Origin: Planotetraspora kaengkrachanensis
GTDB taxonomy: Bacteria > Actinomycetota > Actinomycetes > Streptosporangiales > Streptosporangiaceae
Length of the DNA stretch: 58,280 nucleotides
Direction of reading: 5' to 3'
Assembly (NCBI RefSeq): GCF_016862895.1
Contig: NZ_BONV01000054.1
Coordinates: 1 to 58,280, forward strand
In this document: in pieces, positions 25,697 to 33,914 of the stretch
How positions within the stretch are numbered: position 1 is the first letter of the stretch
How the letters are laid out: each line of letters opens with the position of its first letter
Position numbers and translations under genes: made by a program
Notes under the pieces: model-generated
The model's database searches: none
What the model was told of the DNA's origin: nothing
What the model saw: only the letters and a program-made list of their open reading frames with translations

Positions 25697-26236
25697 CGTG
25701 GCTCCCCCTGTGGTTCGACCTGTGGCTCGAACGGTTGCCCGACCTGTGGCTCGACGAAGAGGTCCATCCGGCGGTGCCGCCTGAAGGGCATCGGCTCTCC
25801 TTGTCGCGCTTCGTGTCGCTCCCGTCGCGCAAATCGTTTTGCCCGCCGAGATCGCGAGAAGTTTTTCCTGGGTGTCGTCCCTTGTCAACGGCTCGGCGCG
25901 ACCCTTGCCGAGGAGACCGCGGCAAGCGGATCGCCGGCCACGACGCCAAGCTCGGCGCCCGCCTCCCCCATTTCGCCGATCCGGTCTGATCGCCCTCACC
26001 CGGCGGCCATGCCGGTTCCGTCTTTTTCCGGTGCTGCGCGAGAAACAGGGATCTAGCATCGAATGAGCGGCGTTGTGCCCAAAATACTAATTAGAGGTTT
26101 ATGGTGAGTTCGCTGGCTAAAGCATTCTGAGTCGTAACCCCAGGGGGCAGCCGTCATGGGGTGACTTCCTGCTAGCGTAAGCCGTCTACCGTCCTCGGCG
26201 GCATTCTCGAATGCCCGTTCGCATTGGTGTGGGATT
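25697..26236. other. Intergenic region upstream of the Fxs cassette
   Basis: About 540 bases between the divergent dehydratase and fxsA genes. The left end holds direct repeats (25707-25754). From about 26060 to 26130 the DNA is distinctly AT-rich (aaaatactaattagaggttt) and probably contains the cassette promoter; I could not assign boxes. No gene recognised. Confidence 0.4.
25707..25754. repeat. Three CCTGTGG(T/C)TCGA direct repeats
   Basis: cctgtggttcga at 25707-25718 and cctgtggctcga at 25719-25730 and 25743-25754. They begin 11 bases upstream of the dehydratase start, in its 5' leader, where a regulator or leader structure could act. Confidence 0.6.
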
Positions 26237-26410
26237 ATGAGCGCTACTGCAATGACGCAGTCCACTGTGGCTTCGAATGTCACGGATCTACGGGACATTC
26301 CGCTGTCCCTCGTCCCCACGTCCGATGTCGACCGTATTCTGGGACGTGTCCTTCCGGAGGTCGTGTCCGTCGAGTCCGTCTCCGTGGCGGCTTTCAACTC
26401 GTCGATCTGA
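26237..26410 (+). CDS. fxsA: FxsA, FxSxx-COOH cyclophane peptide precursor
   Basis: 57 residues. The C-terminus is AAFNSSI, so the last five residues fit the F-x-S-x-x-COOH rule that defines these RiPP precursors. The middle has DLRDIPLSLVP followed by an amphipathic stretch ending GRVLPE, as in other FxsA leaders. In this family the core Phe and Ser are joined by FxsB into a three-residue cyclophane (triceptide). The gene lies 15 bases before the radical SAM maturase gene and should be co-transcribed. The ATG at 26237 lacks a good ribosome-binding site; an internal ATG at codon 6 is possible. The gene is short enough to be missed by gene callers. No cleavage site is evident. Confidence 0.9.
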   Translation: MSATAMTQSTVASNVTDLRDIPLSLVPTSDVDRILGRVLPEVVSVESVSVAAFNSSI

Positions 26411-26425
26411 CCTCTAGGGGGGCCG

Positions 26426-28717
26426 GTGAACGGGCCCTTCCTGCCATTCCGGCAATTCGTACTAAAAGTACACAGCCGATGTGATCTCGCCTGTGATCAC
26501 TGTTATGTCTACGAACATGCCGATCAATCATGGCAGGTACGTCCGAAAGTCATTTCGGATGAAACGGTAACCTGGTCGGCCAGCCGTATGGCGGAACACG
26601 TCAAACGGCACGGCCTCGATCAGGTGCACGTCGTGCTCCACGGCGGCGAGCCGCTTCTCGCCGGCCGGGCCAGGCTGGGACGCGTCATCGCCGAGCTGCG
26701 CGGTCACCTCGACGGGCTGTGTGATCTCGACCTCCGGGTGCACACCAACGGCGTGCTCCTCGACGACGCCTTCCTCGACCTCTTCGCCGAGCACAAGGTG
26801 CTGGTCGGGGTCTCGCTCGACGGCGACCGGGTGGCCAACGACAGGCATCGCCGCTACGCCGACGGCCGCAGCAGCTACGACCGGGTGATCCGGGCCGTCG
26901 AGCTGCTGCGCCGTCGTCGCGACCTGTACGCGGGTCTGCTGTGCACGATCGACGTCGCCAACGACCCGCTCGCCGTCTACCGTGCGCTGGCCGAGCTCGA
27001 CCCGCCGCGCATCGACTTCCTTCTCCCGCACGCCACCTGGGACGTGCCGCCTCCGCGGCCGACCCCGACCGCGTACGCCGACTGGCTCATCCAGATCTTC
27101 GACGTCTGGCTCGACGAGGGCGCCAGGGTGCCGGTGCGCATGTTCGAGTCGATCCTGCGCACCAGCCGGGGAGAGTCCAGCCTCACCGAGTCGCTCGGCC
27201 TCGAACCTTCGGACCTCGTCGTCATCGAGACCGACGGGGCCTACGAACAGGCGGACTCCCTGAAGGTCGCCTTCGACGGCGCGCCCTCGACCGGACTGAA
27301 CGTCGTCACCGACGATCTCGACGCCGTGGCCGCCCACACCGGCGTCCTGGCCCGGCAGCAGGGACTCGGCGGACTGTGCGACACCTGCCGGGCGTGCCCG
27401 GTCGTCGACAGTTGCGGCGGCGGACTGTACGCGCACCGCTACCGGACGGGTTCCGCCTTCGCGAATCCGAGCGTCTTCTCCGCCGACCTCCTCAAGCTCA
27501 TCACTCATGTCAGGCACAGGACCGCCATGCCCACGCACGCCCTGCCGTACGACACGATCGAGGCCCTCGCCGCCGGGTTCGGCGACGAGGCCGACATGAA
27601 GCACCTTCTGGCGGGACAGCGGACGTTGCGCCGCGGGCTTCTGGCCGGAGTGCACGGCCAGGATGGCGCGGCGGACGGATGGGACCTGCTGACCCGGCTC
27701 GACGCGGAGCACCGCGGAGCCGTCGACGTGGTGCTCGACCACCCGTACGTCAGGGAGTGGGCCGCCCGGTGCCTGACCGGCGGGGGGCACCCCGGCTACC
27801 TCGCGAACATCGCCGCGGCGGCCGCGGTCAGGGCGGGCGCCGACGCGGAGATCACGCTGCAGGACGTGGACGGGGTGTTCCACCTCCCGACGCTGGGCGC
27901 GTTCGAAGCGGCGCCTGGCTCCGACGGCCGGCTGCTCGTCAAGGACGAGCGGTTCACGCTGGCGGGGCAACCGGACGCCGTCTGGCATCCCGTGCGGACG
28001 CTGGAGGCGGACGGGTTCACCGTCGTCTTGGAGGACACCGATCCGCACCGCCACTGCCACGGTCACCAGGCGGCGGGACGGCTGTCCGAAGCGGAAGCCG
28101 GCGCATGGCAGCGCGCGTTCACCGTCGCGTGGTCGCTGATCGAGACGGACCACCCGCAGCACGCGGCGGGTTTGCGCGCCGCCCTGTCCACTGTGGTCCC
28201 CCTTGCTCCTCCCGTCGGCGGTGGGGATGTCAGCTCGGCGGCCAGGCACGCGTTCGGCGCCGTCGCCATCGCCCTGCCGGAGGACCCGGCCACGCTCGCG
28301 CTCCTGCTGATGCACGAGTTCCAGCACGTCAAGCTCGGAGCGGTCCTCGACATGGTCGACCTGTACGACCGGCGGCACGCGGGCCTCTATTACGCGCCCT
28401 GGCGTCCGGACCTCCGTCCGCTCGAGGGTCTCCTGCAAGGCACGTATGCCCATTTGGCCGTTTCCGACTTCTGGAGAATGCGGCGTCGCGCCGAGGGTGG
28501 CAGGCCTGAGGTTCAGTTCGCGCTGTGGCGCAAGCACACCGCCGACGCGATCGAATCCCTCGGCGAAACGCAGGCGCTCACTCCTGTTGGCATGCGGTTC
28601 GTGGCGGGGATGCGGCGGTCCGTGGAGCCCTGGCTCGCGGAACCGGTTCCTTCTGCGGCCATCGCCATGGCCGCGGACCTGGCGGAACGGCATCGAACGG
28701 AGTCGGCCGCGCAATAG
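26426..28717 (+). CDS. fxsB: FxsB, radical SAM/SPASM cyclophane-forming maturase with C-terminal HExxH domain
   Basis: 763 residues, GTG start after AGGGGGG. The radical SAM domain (about 8-230) has CxxxCxxC as C19, C23, C26 in RCDLACDHCYVYE, then HGGEPLL (SAM contact) and GVSLDGD. The SPASM-type cluster region has C318, C321, C324 and C330 followed by GGGLYAHRYR. Family enzymes join the aromatic ring of Phe to the beta carbon of a residue two places on, here Phe to Ser in FxsA. From about 400 a second domain ends with H630-E-F-Q-H634, the HExxH motif of a family described as peptide beta-hydroxylases. One polypeptide may thus carry two modification activities. It lies between fxsA and fxsC. 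Confidence 0.93.
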   Translation: MNGPFLPFRQFVLKVHSRCDLACDHCYVYEHADQSWQVRPKVISDETVTWSASRMAEHVKRHGLDQVHVVLHGGEPLLAGRARLGRVIAELRGHLDGLCDLDLRVHTNGVLLDDAFLDLFAEHKVLVGVSLDGDRVANDRHRRYADGRSSYDRVIRAVELLRRRRDLYAGLLCTIDVANDPLAVYRALAELDPPRIDFLLPHATWDVPPPRPTPTAYADWLIQIFDVWLDEGARVPVRMFESILRTSRGESSLTESLGLEPSDLVVIETDGAYEQADSLKVAFDGAPSTGLNVVTDDLDAVAAHTGVLARQQGLGGLCDTCRACPVVDSCGGGLYAHRYRTGSAFANPSVFSADLLKLITHVRHRTAMPTHALPYDTIEALAAGFGDEADMKHLLAGQRTLRRGLLAGVHGQDGAADGWDLLTRLDAEHRGAVDVVLDHPYVREWAARCLTGGGHPGYLANIAAAAAVRAGADAEITLQDVDGVFHLPTLGAFEAAPGSDGRLLVKDERFTLAGQPDAVWHPVRTLEADGFTVVLEDTDPHRHCHGHQAAGRLSEAEAGAWQRAFTVAWSLIETDHPQHAAGLRAALSTVVPLAPPVGGGDVSSAARHAFGAVAIALPEDPATLALLLMHEFQHVKLGAVLDMVDLYDRRHAGLYYAPWRPDLRPLEGLLQGTYAHLAVSDFWRMRRRAEGGRPEVQFALWRKHTADAIESLGETQALTPVGMRFVAGMRRSVEPWLAEPVPSAAIAMAADLAERHRTESAAQ

Positions 28718-28730
28718 GGCCCACCACTTT

Positions 28731-28796
28731 TTCCGGGGTTTCGCGATCGCGCCCTTTCCTCGCAAAGGCCGTGTTTCTATAGTGAAATCCCCGGAA
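28731..28796 (+). promoter_or_regulatory. Inverted repeat that could sequester the fxsC ribosome-binding site
   Basis: ttccggggttt (28731-28741) can pair with aaatccccggaa (28785-28796) over 11 pairs with one bulged base. The right arm includes the first four bases of the fxsC ribosome-binding site GGAAGGAGG (28793-28801). In the fxsB-fxsC mRNA this would form a long-loop hairpin that could limit fxsC translation. Confidence 0.45.
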
Positions 28797-28804
28797 GGAG
28801 GCGG

Positions 28805-30019
28805 ATGGCGACTCCCCAGCCCTCGGCTCAGCCCGCGGGGCCGTACTTCTTCCTCAGCTACGCGCACGTGCCGCCCTACGACATCACGGACGGGGGCGAC
28901 CCCAACCAGTGGGTGGAAAAGCTGTTCAAGGTGCTCTGTGAGCACATCATGCATCTGACCCGGGTGCCGGCCGGATCGGCCGGCTATATGGACCGGGAAT
29001 TACGCGTCGGCGACAACTGGCCGCAGATGCTTTCCGAACGCCTCTCGAGCTGCCGGGTCTTCGTTCCCCTGTACTCGCCGCGCTACTTCGAGAGTGTGCA
29101 TTGCGGCAAGGAATGGGCGGCCTTTCTCGAACGCGCGCCCGGGCACACCGGGCCGACGGCGATCGTGCCCGCCATCTGGGCTCCCATGCGGACGGCGACG
29201 CTTCCGAGAGCGGCGCAGGCGATCCAGTTCAACCACGCCGACCTCGGCGCACGCTACGCGGACGAGGGCTTCTACGGGATCATGAAGCTCAGCAAGTACC
29301 GCAACCAGTACCAGCAGGCGACCATGGGCCTGGCCCAGCGGATCATCGAGGTGGCCGAGTCTTCGCCCATGCCGTACGGCAAGATCCGCGACTACACGTC
29401 CGTGCCGACCGCGTTCACCGGCCACACGCCGGAACGCCCGGTCACCGTCACCGTCGTCGCCCCCGACCTGCGCCACCTGCCCGAGGGGCGGGACGCCTAC
29501 CACTACGGGCGCACACCGTACGAGTGGGACCCGTTCCGCACCCGCAACGGGATGCGCCCCCTCGCCGACTGCGCGGTGGACGTGGCACGTTCCCGCGGCT
29601 ACCTGCCCGAGGTCGGCACGCTCGACGATCACGGCGGCGAACTCGCCGCGGAGAGCCCGCACGCTCCGGGAGTGATGCTCGTCGACCCCTGGGCCACCAC
29701 ACAGGAGCAGTGCCAGGAGTCGCTGGTGTCGGTGAACCGGCCGGGACGGCAGTGGATCTCCGTCATGGTCCCGTGGAACCGCGACGACCAGGAGACCGTC
29801 GAGCACGAGCCGCGGCTGAAGGGGCACCTCAGGGAGGCGCTCGGGCACAAGCTGGCCGAGCCGGCCGCCGAGCCCGACGTGCGGAGCCTGGAGGCGTTCC
29901 GGAGTCTTCTGCCCGACGCCCTGCACAAGGCCACCCAGCAGTACTTCAAGCACGCCCCCGCGTACCCACCCGAGGGCGCGAGAGTCGACAGACCCCGGCT
30001 GATCGGGCCAGAGGAGTAG
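28805..30019 (+). CDS. fxsC: FxsC, TIR-like protein of the FxSxx-COOH system
   Basis: 404 residues, starting 3 bases after a strong GGAAGGAGG. The N-terminal TIR-like domain (about 10-150) opens with YFFLSYAHVPPYD and continues with CRVFVPLYSPRYFES and C100-G-K-E103-W, where E103 is placed like the catalytic Glu of TIR NAD-hydrolases. The rest (about 190-400) has RPVTVTVVAPDLRHLPEGRD and YGRTPYEWDPFR, a domain specific to FxsC proteins. No signal or membrane segment. Known FxsC proteins accompany FxsB, but their role is not established; TIR domains act in NAD signalling or as protein scaffolds. Its stop is 2 bases before fxsT. Confidence 0.9.
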   Translation: MATPQPSAQPAGPYFFLSYAHVPPYDITDGGDPNQWVEKLFKVLCEHIMHLTRVPAGSAGYMDRELRVGDNWPQMLSERLSSCRVFVPLYSPRYFESVHCGKEWAAFLERAPGHTGPTAIVPAIWAPMRTATLPRAAQAIQFNHADLGARYADEGFYGIMKLSKYRNQYQQATMGLAQRIIEVAESSPMPYGKIRDYTSVPTAFTGHTPERPVTVTVVAPDLRHLPEGRDAYHYGRTPYEWDPFRTRNGMRPLADCAVDVARSRGYLPEVGTLDDHGGELAAESPHAPGVMLVDPWATTQEQCQESLVSVNRPGRQWISVMVPWNRDDQETVEHEPRLKGHLREALGHKLAEPAAEPDVRSLEAFRSLLPDALHKATQQYFKHAPAYPPEGARVDRPRLIGPEE

Positions 30020-30021
30020 CG

Positions 30022-33000
30022 ATGAGCGAGGGCCGGATCGTCACCTTCTACTCGTACAAAGGCGGCACCGGACGCACGATGGCGCTGGCGAACACGGCAT
30101 GGATCCTCGCCAGCAGCGGCAAGCGGGTCCTGGTCGTCGACTGGGACCTGGAGTCACCCGGCCTGCACAAGTTCTTCCGGCCGTTCCTGGACAGCGGGCT
30201 GGTGGCGACGACCTCGGGGGTCATCGACCTCATCACGACCTACCAGTGGGCGGCCATGAAGCGGGAGGCCCGCTCACGCGAGTGGCACAAGCAGTACGCG
30301 CGCGTCGAGCCGCACGCCGTTTCGCTGGAATTCGAGTTCCCCGGTGAGGGCACGCTCGACTTCATCTCGGCCGGCCGGCAGAACCGTGACTACTCCTCCC
30401 TGGTCTCGGGTTTCGACTGGGACACCTTCTACGAGCGCCAGGGCGGCGGCCAGTTCTTCGACGCGCTGCGCGAGGACATGAAGGCCTGCTACGACTACGT
30501 GCTGATCGACAGCCGCACCGGACTGAGCGACATCGCGGAGATCTGCACCGTCCAGATGCCCGACGTCCTCGTGGCCTGCTTCACCCTGTCCGACCAGGGC
30601 ATCGAGGGAACCTCCTCGGTGGCGCGCCACATCGATGACCGCTACGGCGACCGCAACATCCGCATCCTGCCCGTCCCCATGCGCATCGAGACGGGGGAGA
30701 AGGAGAAATGCGACGCCGGACGTGGTCTGGCCAGGCGCAGGTTCGACAAGTTCCCGCGCGGGATGTCCCCGGAGCAGCTCCATCAGTACTGGGGCGCGGT
30801 GGAGATCCCGTACATGCCCTTCTACGCCTTCGAGGAGATCCTGGCCACCTTCGGCGACGAACCGAACCGGCCCAGCTCGATACTCGCCGCCTTCGAACGG
30901 CTGACCGGCATGATCACCGAAGGGGAGGTCACCTCCTTCCCTCCGATCGAGGAGCCCACCCGGACCCGTTACCTGGACTCCTTCACCCGCCGCCATCCCG
31001 CACACCAGACCGACGTCTACCTCAGTTACACGGCGAAGGACCGGATGTGGACGGACTGGATCGCCGCCCTGCTGGACCGGCACGGTTACCGGGTGACCCT
31101 GCGTGAGGTCGACTCCGAGGACGCGATGGACTTCGCGGGCGACGCGCCCCGCACGGTCGTGGTGCTCTCCGACGCCTACATCCGCTCCTCGCGCAGCCAC
31201 GAGGTCTGGCAGTGGCTCACCAACGCCGAAGGCTCCGTCCGCGGTGAGCTGATCCCGATCCGGGTGTCGGAATCGCACTTCCCCTCGCCCTTCGGCGACC
31301 GCGCGCTCTCCGACCTCACCAGGATCTCCGAGCAGGCGGCCGCGGAGCGGGTGCTCAAGGCGTTCGGACGGCCGGACGAGGGACAGCCGCCGGACACGGC
31401 GGGGCTCGGCGCCCGCTACCCCGGAAGCGTCCCCGCGGTCTGGAACGTCTCCGACCGCAACGCCGTCTTCACCGGCCGGGGGGCCGTCCTGGACGAACTG
31501 CGCGACCAGTTGGTCGGCGGCAGCTCGGCGGTGGTCCTCCCGCAGGCGCTCTACGGCCTGGGCGGCGTGGGCAAGACCCAGGTGGCGCTGGAGTACGCCC
31601 ACCGCTTCCGCGCCGACTACGACCTGGTCTGGTGGATCTCGTCGGAGGACCGCGAACGCATCAACGCGGCGTTCGAGGAGCTGGCCCGCCAGCTGCACAT
31701 TCCGGTCGCCGACAACATCGCGGAAGTCGTCGCCGCCGTGCGCGAGTCCCTGCGTCTGGGCGAGCCGTTCGGCCGCTGGCTCCTGATATTCGACAACGCC
31801 GGGGATCCCGACGACCTGAGAGGCTTCTTCCCCGGCGGCTCCTCGGGCCACATCCTGATCACCTCGCGCAACCAGGCGTGGTCGGCCGTCGCGGCCCCCC
31901 TCGAGGTGGACGTCTTCAGCCAGGAGGAGAGCCTGGAACACCTCAGCCGCCGGGTGCCTGGGCTGGCTCCGGCCGAGGCGATCCGGGTGGCCGAAGCGCT
32001 GGGGAACCTGCCGCTCGCCGTCGAGCAGGCCGCCGCGTGGCTGGCGGAGACCGGCATTCCCGCCGTGACCTTCCTCGAACAGCTCGAGACGGAGGCCGCC
32101 CGGGTGTTGTCGCTGAGCCAGCCGGCCGACTATCCCCACCCGGTCGCCGTGACCTGGAACCTGTCGCTCGGGCAGCTCCAGGAGAGCTCGCCCGCGTCGG
32201 TGCGGCTGCTTCAGCTGTGCGCGTTCTTCGCGCCGGAACCGATCTCGATGCAGCTCCTGTACAGCGACGAGATGACCGATTCGCTGCTCCCTTACGACGA
32301 CACCCTGCGCGAGAAGCTGGTCCTCGGCCGCGTGATCCAGGAGATCGGCAGGTTCGCCCTGGCCAAGGCCGACCAGGCCAACAACACGATCCAGGTGCAC
32401 CGGCTGGTGCAGGCGGTCATCCGCAGCCAGATGACACAGGAGGAACAGGACCAGGCCTGTCATGAGGTCCACCGCATCCTCGTGGGCGCGAGGCCGCGTC
32501 AGGGCGACGTCGACGACCCGGAGAACTGGATCCGCTACGACCTGATCTGGCAGCACCTGCAGCCTTCCCGCGCGACCGAGTGCACGGAGGAGGAGACCCG
32601 GCAGTTGCTCACCGACCGGGTGCGGTACCTCTGGAAGCGCGGCGACTTCGACAGCGCCCTCGCGCTGGGCGACCGTCTCGCCAACTTCTGGGAGGACGTG
32701 TTCGGCATCCACGACAGGCAGCGGCTCCACCTGCTGTTCAACGTGGCGAACGTGAAGCGGTCGCAGGGCAAGTACGAGGAGGCGCGCGAACTCGACGAAT
32801 GGGTCAGGCAGCAGCAGCTGCAGGTCGTCGGGGAGCGCCATCCGCACACGCTGATGACCGCCGGCGGACTGGGGGCCGACCTGCGCGGTCTCGGCGACTA
32901 CCAGAGCGCGCTTGAACTGGACCAGGTGACCTACCAGCAGTGGAAGACACTGTTCGGTCAGGACCATCCGCGGACCCTCGCCTCGGCCAACAACCTCGCG

Positions 33001-33912
33001 CTCGGGTACCGCCTGGTCGGCGACGCGGCCAGCGCCCGCGACCTCGACCACGACACCCGCCAGCGCCGCATGAGGGTGCTCGGCCCCAACCATCCCTACA
33101 CCCTGTTCTCCGCTGCCCAGCTGGCCCGTGACCTGCGGGAGATGGGCAGGTACCGCGAGTCGGTCGACCTGCTGCGGACCACGCTCCAGCACTACCGGGA
33201 GTCGCTCGGCGAGTCCTTCGTCGACACGTTGCGCGCGGCCAAGAGCCTCGCCGTCTCGCTCCGCAGGGCGGGCGAGCAGCAGGAGGCGTGGAACCTGGCG
33301 AAGGACACCGACGAGAGGTACTCGCAGCGGTACGCGGGCACCCCCGACGCGCTCGCGGCGCGGCTCGAGCTCGCCTGCTGCATGTCGGCTCTGGGCGACA
33401 AGAGCGGGGCGCGGGACCTGGCCGGCGAGATCGCCCGGATCTACCAGGACACGCTGGGCGTCGACCACCCGGGAACGCTGATCGCCCAGAACAACCTGGC
33501 CATCTACCTCCGCGGGACCGGCGAGGCCGGCAAAGCGAGCGACGTCGCGAGGGTGTCGTACGAGGGGCTGTACTCCCAGCTGGGGTCGGATCACCCGTTC
33601 ACGTTGTCGGCGGCGATCAATCTCGCCAACTGCTTGGGTGACGAGGAGCGACTGGACGAGGCGGAGGCGCTGGAACGGCGGACGCTGGCCGATCTGCGCA
33701 CGAAACTGGGCGAGAGTCATCCCGACACGCTCGCCTGCGAGGCCAATCTGGCGGTGACGCTGTGGTCCGCCGGCCGGACCGCCCAGGCCGAGCGCGTCCG
33801 CGCCCGCCTGCTCCCCATCAACAGCCGGATCCTGGGTGACAACCACCCGACTCTGGCGTACCTCAGGGAGTGGCGGCGGACCAACAGGGACCTCGAGCCG
33901 CAGCCGTTCTGA
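30022..33912 (+). CDS. fxsT: FxsT, ParA-like/TIR/NB-ARC/TPR protein of the FxSxx-COOH system
   Basis: 1296 residues from the ATG at 30022; the frame is open upstream to 29101 but that part lies inside fxsC. Domains: a MinD/ParA-like deviant P-loop, K13-GGTGRT-19, with DWDLESPGLHKFF, typical of SIMIBI ATPases (1 to about 310). A TIR-like domain begins near 331 (DVYLSYTAKDRMWTDWI). NB-ARC follows: GLGGVGKT at 512-519, Walker B-like LLIFDNAGD with D591, and GNLPLAVEQAAAWL. From about 900 to 1290 there are tetratricopeptide repeats of the type ANVKRSQGKYEEARELDE. The layout resembles STAND/NLR-like sensors with two nucleotide-binding domains. The role in this system is not known; it probably senses or is gated by the peptide. 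It ends 2 bases from the convergent hydrolase. Confidence 0.92.
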   Translation: MSEGRIVTFYSYKGGTGRTMALANTAWILASSGKRVLVVDWDLESPGLHKFFRPFLDSGLVATTSGVIDLITTYQWAAMKREARSREWHKQYARVEPHAVSLEFEFPGEGTLDFISAGRQNRDYSSLVSGFDWDTFYERQGGGQFFDALREDMKACYDYVLIDSRTGLSDIAEICTVQMPDVLVACFTLSDQGIEGTSSVARHIDDRYGDRNIRILPVPMRIETGEKEKCDAGRGLARRRFDKFPRGMSPEQLHQYWGAVEIPYMPFYAFEEILATFGDEPNRPSSILAAFERLTGMITEGEVTSFPPIEEPTRTRYLDSFTRRHPAHQTDVYLSYTAKDRMWTDWIAALLDRHGYRVTLREVDSEDAMDFAGDAPRTVVVLSDAYIRSSRSHEVWQWLTNAEGSVRGELIPIRVSESHFPSPFGDRALSDLTRISEQAAAERVLKAFGRPDEGQPPDTAGLGARYPGSVPAVWNVSDRNAVFTGRGAVLDELRDQLVGGSSAVVLPQALYGLGGVGKTQVALEYAHRFRADYDLVWWISSEDRERINAAFEELARQLHIPVADNIAEVVAAVRESLRLGEPFGRWLLIFDNAGDPDDLRGFFPGGSSGHILITSRNQAWSAVAAPLEVDVFSQEESLEHLSRRVPGLAPAEAIRVAEALGNLPLAVEQAAAWLAETGIPAVTFLEQLETEAARVLSLSQPADYPHPVAVTWNLSLGQLQESSPASVRLLQLCAFFAPEPISMQLLYSDEMTDSLLPYDDTLREKLVLGRVIQEIGRFALAKADQANNTIQVHRLVQAVIRSQMTQEEQDQACHEVHRILVGARPRQGDVDDPENWIRYDLIWQHLQPSRATECTEEETRQLLTDRVRYLWKRGDFDSALALGDRLANFWEDVFGIHDRQRLHLLFNVANVKRSQGKYEEARELDEWVRQQQLQVVGERHPHTLMTAGGLGADLRGLGDYQSALELDQVTYQQWKTLFGQDHPRTLASANNLALGYRLVGDAASARDLDHDTRQRRMRVLGPNHPYTLFSAAQLARDLREMGRYRESVDLLRTTLQHYRESLGESFVDTLRAAKSLAVSLRRAGEQQEAWNLAKDTDERYSQRYAGTPDALAARLELACCMSALGDKSGARDLAGEIARIYQDTLGVDHPGTLIAQNNLAIYLRGTGEAGKASDVARVSYEGLYSQLGSDHPFTLSAAINLANCLGDEERLDEAEALERRTLADLRTKLGESHPDTLACEANLAVTLWSAGRTAQAERVRARLLPINSRILGDNHPTLAYLREWRRTNRDLEPQPF

Positions 33913-33914
33913 CG

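Noticed and set aside
29101-30021. N-terminal extension of FxsT by 307 residues
   Set aside because: The stretch lies inside fxsC in another frame, lacks coding bias, and the ParA-like domain begins properly at the ATG at 30022.
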